From: Nitriliruptoraceae bacterium
Lineage (GTDB): Bacteria > Actinomycetota > Nitriliruptoria > Nitriliruptorales > Nitriliruptoraceae
Direction of reading: 5' to 3'
Assembly (NCBI GenBank): GCA_007131525.1
Contig: SLQK01000112.1
Location: 1-12,903 of the forward strand
DNA: 12,903 nucleotides
Shown: in pieces, positions 12,895 through 12,903 of the stretch
Layout of the letters: each line of letters starts with the position of its first letter
Position numbering within the stretch: position 1 is the first letter of the stretch
Translations under genes and position numbers: made by a program
The notes under the pieces: generated by a model
Told to the model about the DNA's origin: nothing
Database searches by the model: none
The model's input: the letters and a program-made list of their open reading frames with translations, nothing else

Positions 12895-12903
12895 ATGTCC
12901 TCG
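12895..12903 (+). CDS. Start of a further gene (first three codons only)
   Basis: GGAG (12886-12889), a five-base spacer and ATG TCC TCG follow the fusion gene's stop by 16 bases. This looks like the next cistron of the same operon. Nothing can be said about the product. Confidence 0.45.

Noticed and set aside
11538..12896. Upstream extension of the SppA frame to 1012 residues
   Set aside because: The extension is antisense to the GNAT fusion gene and low in complexity; the SppA fold starts at the ATG at 11537 with a ribosome-binding site.

Overview
The window is very GC-rich, with codon third positions almost all G or C. Together with GTG starts, TAnnnT -10 elements, a probable leaderless gene, a DUF3039 protein and a beta-phosphoglucomutase/GH65 fusion, this points to a member of the Actinomycetota. 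It looks chromosomal. I see no transposase, integrase, tRNA, rRNA or CRISPR array. I cannot place the lineage more finely.

Layout. Positions 1-3744, minus strand: a 999-residue HAD-phosphoglucomutase/GH65 phosphorylase fusion, then a four-helix membrane protein, then the start of a YaaA-family gene that runs off the window. The last two overlap by 4 bp, so this reads as one transcript. Positions 3823-4104, minus: a DUF3039 zinc-ribbon-like protein, probably leaderless, preceded by 20-bp tandem repeats. Positions 4232-5635, minus: Sua5-type threonylcarbamoyl-AMP synthase followed by a small SET-domain protein. A perfect 21-bp tandem repeat and a strong hairpin separate them from the next gene upstream. 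Positions 5817-6629, minus: a CPBP intramembrane protease, divergent from a lipoprotein serpin (6899-8137, plus). Positions 8171-8677, minus: a GNAT acetyltransferase. Positions 8678-9159 hold no convincing gene but are densely structured: a run of hairpins, a sigma-70-type promoter embedded in TTGAC/GTCAA inverted repeats, and an 11-bp tandem array that runs into the start codon of an HTH protein (9160-9723, plus). Positions 9858-11537, minus: an SppA-type signal peptide peptidase. Positions 11772-12878, plus: a GNAT domain fused to a polytopic membrane domain that resembles a site-2 protease with its metal ligands lost. Another gene starts at 12895.

How the genes may fit together. The GH65/HAD fusion would phosphorolyse an alpha-glucosidic disaccharide and isomerise beta-glucose-1-phosphate to glucose-6-phosphate on one polypeptide. 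Sua5 makes the intermediate for tRNA t6A. A recurring theme from 5817 to 12878 is membrane-associated proteolysis and its control: CPBP protease, serpin inhibitor, SppA and a probable pseudo-S2P. Whether these form a system is inference from proximity only.

The least explained parts are non-coding: several unrelated tandem repeats, each in a different intergenic gap, and above all the 8706-9161 control region of the HTH gene.
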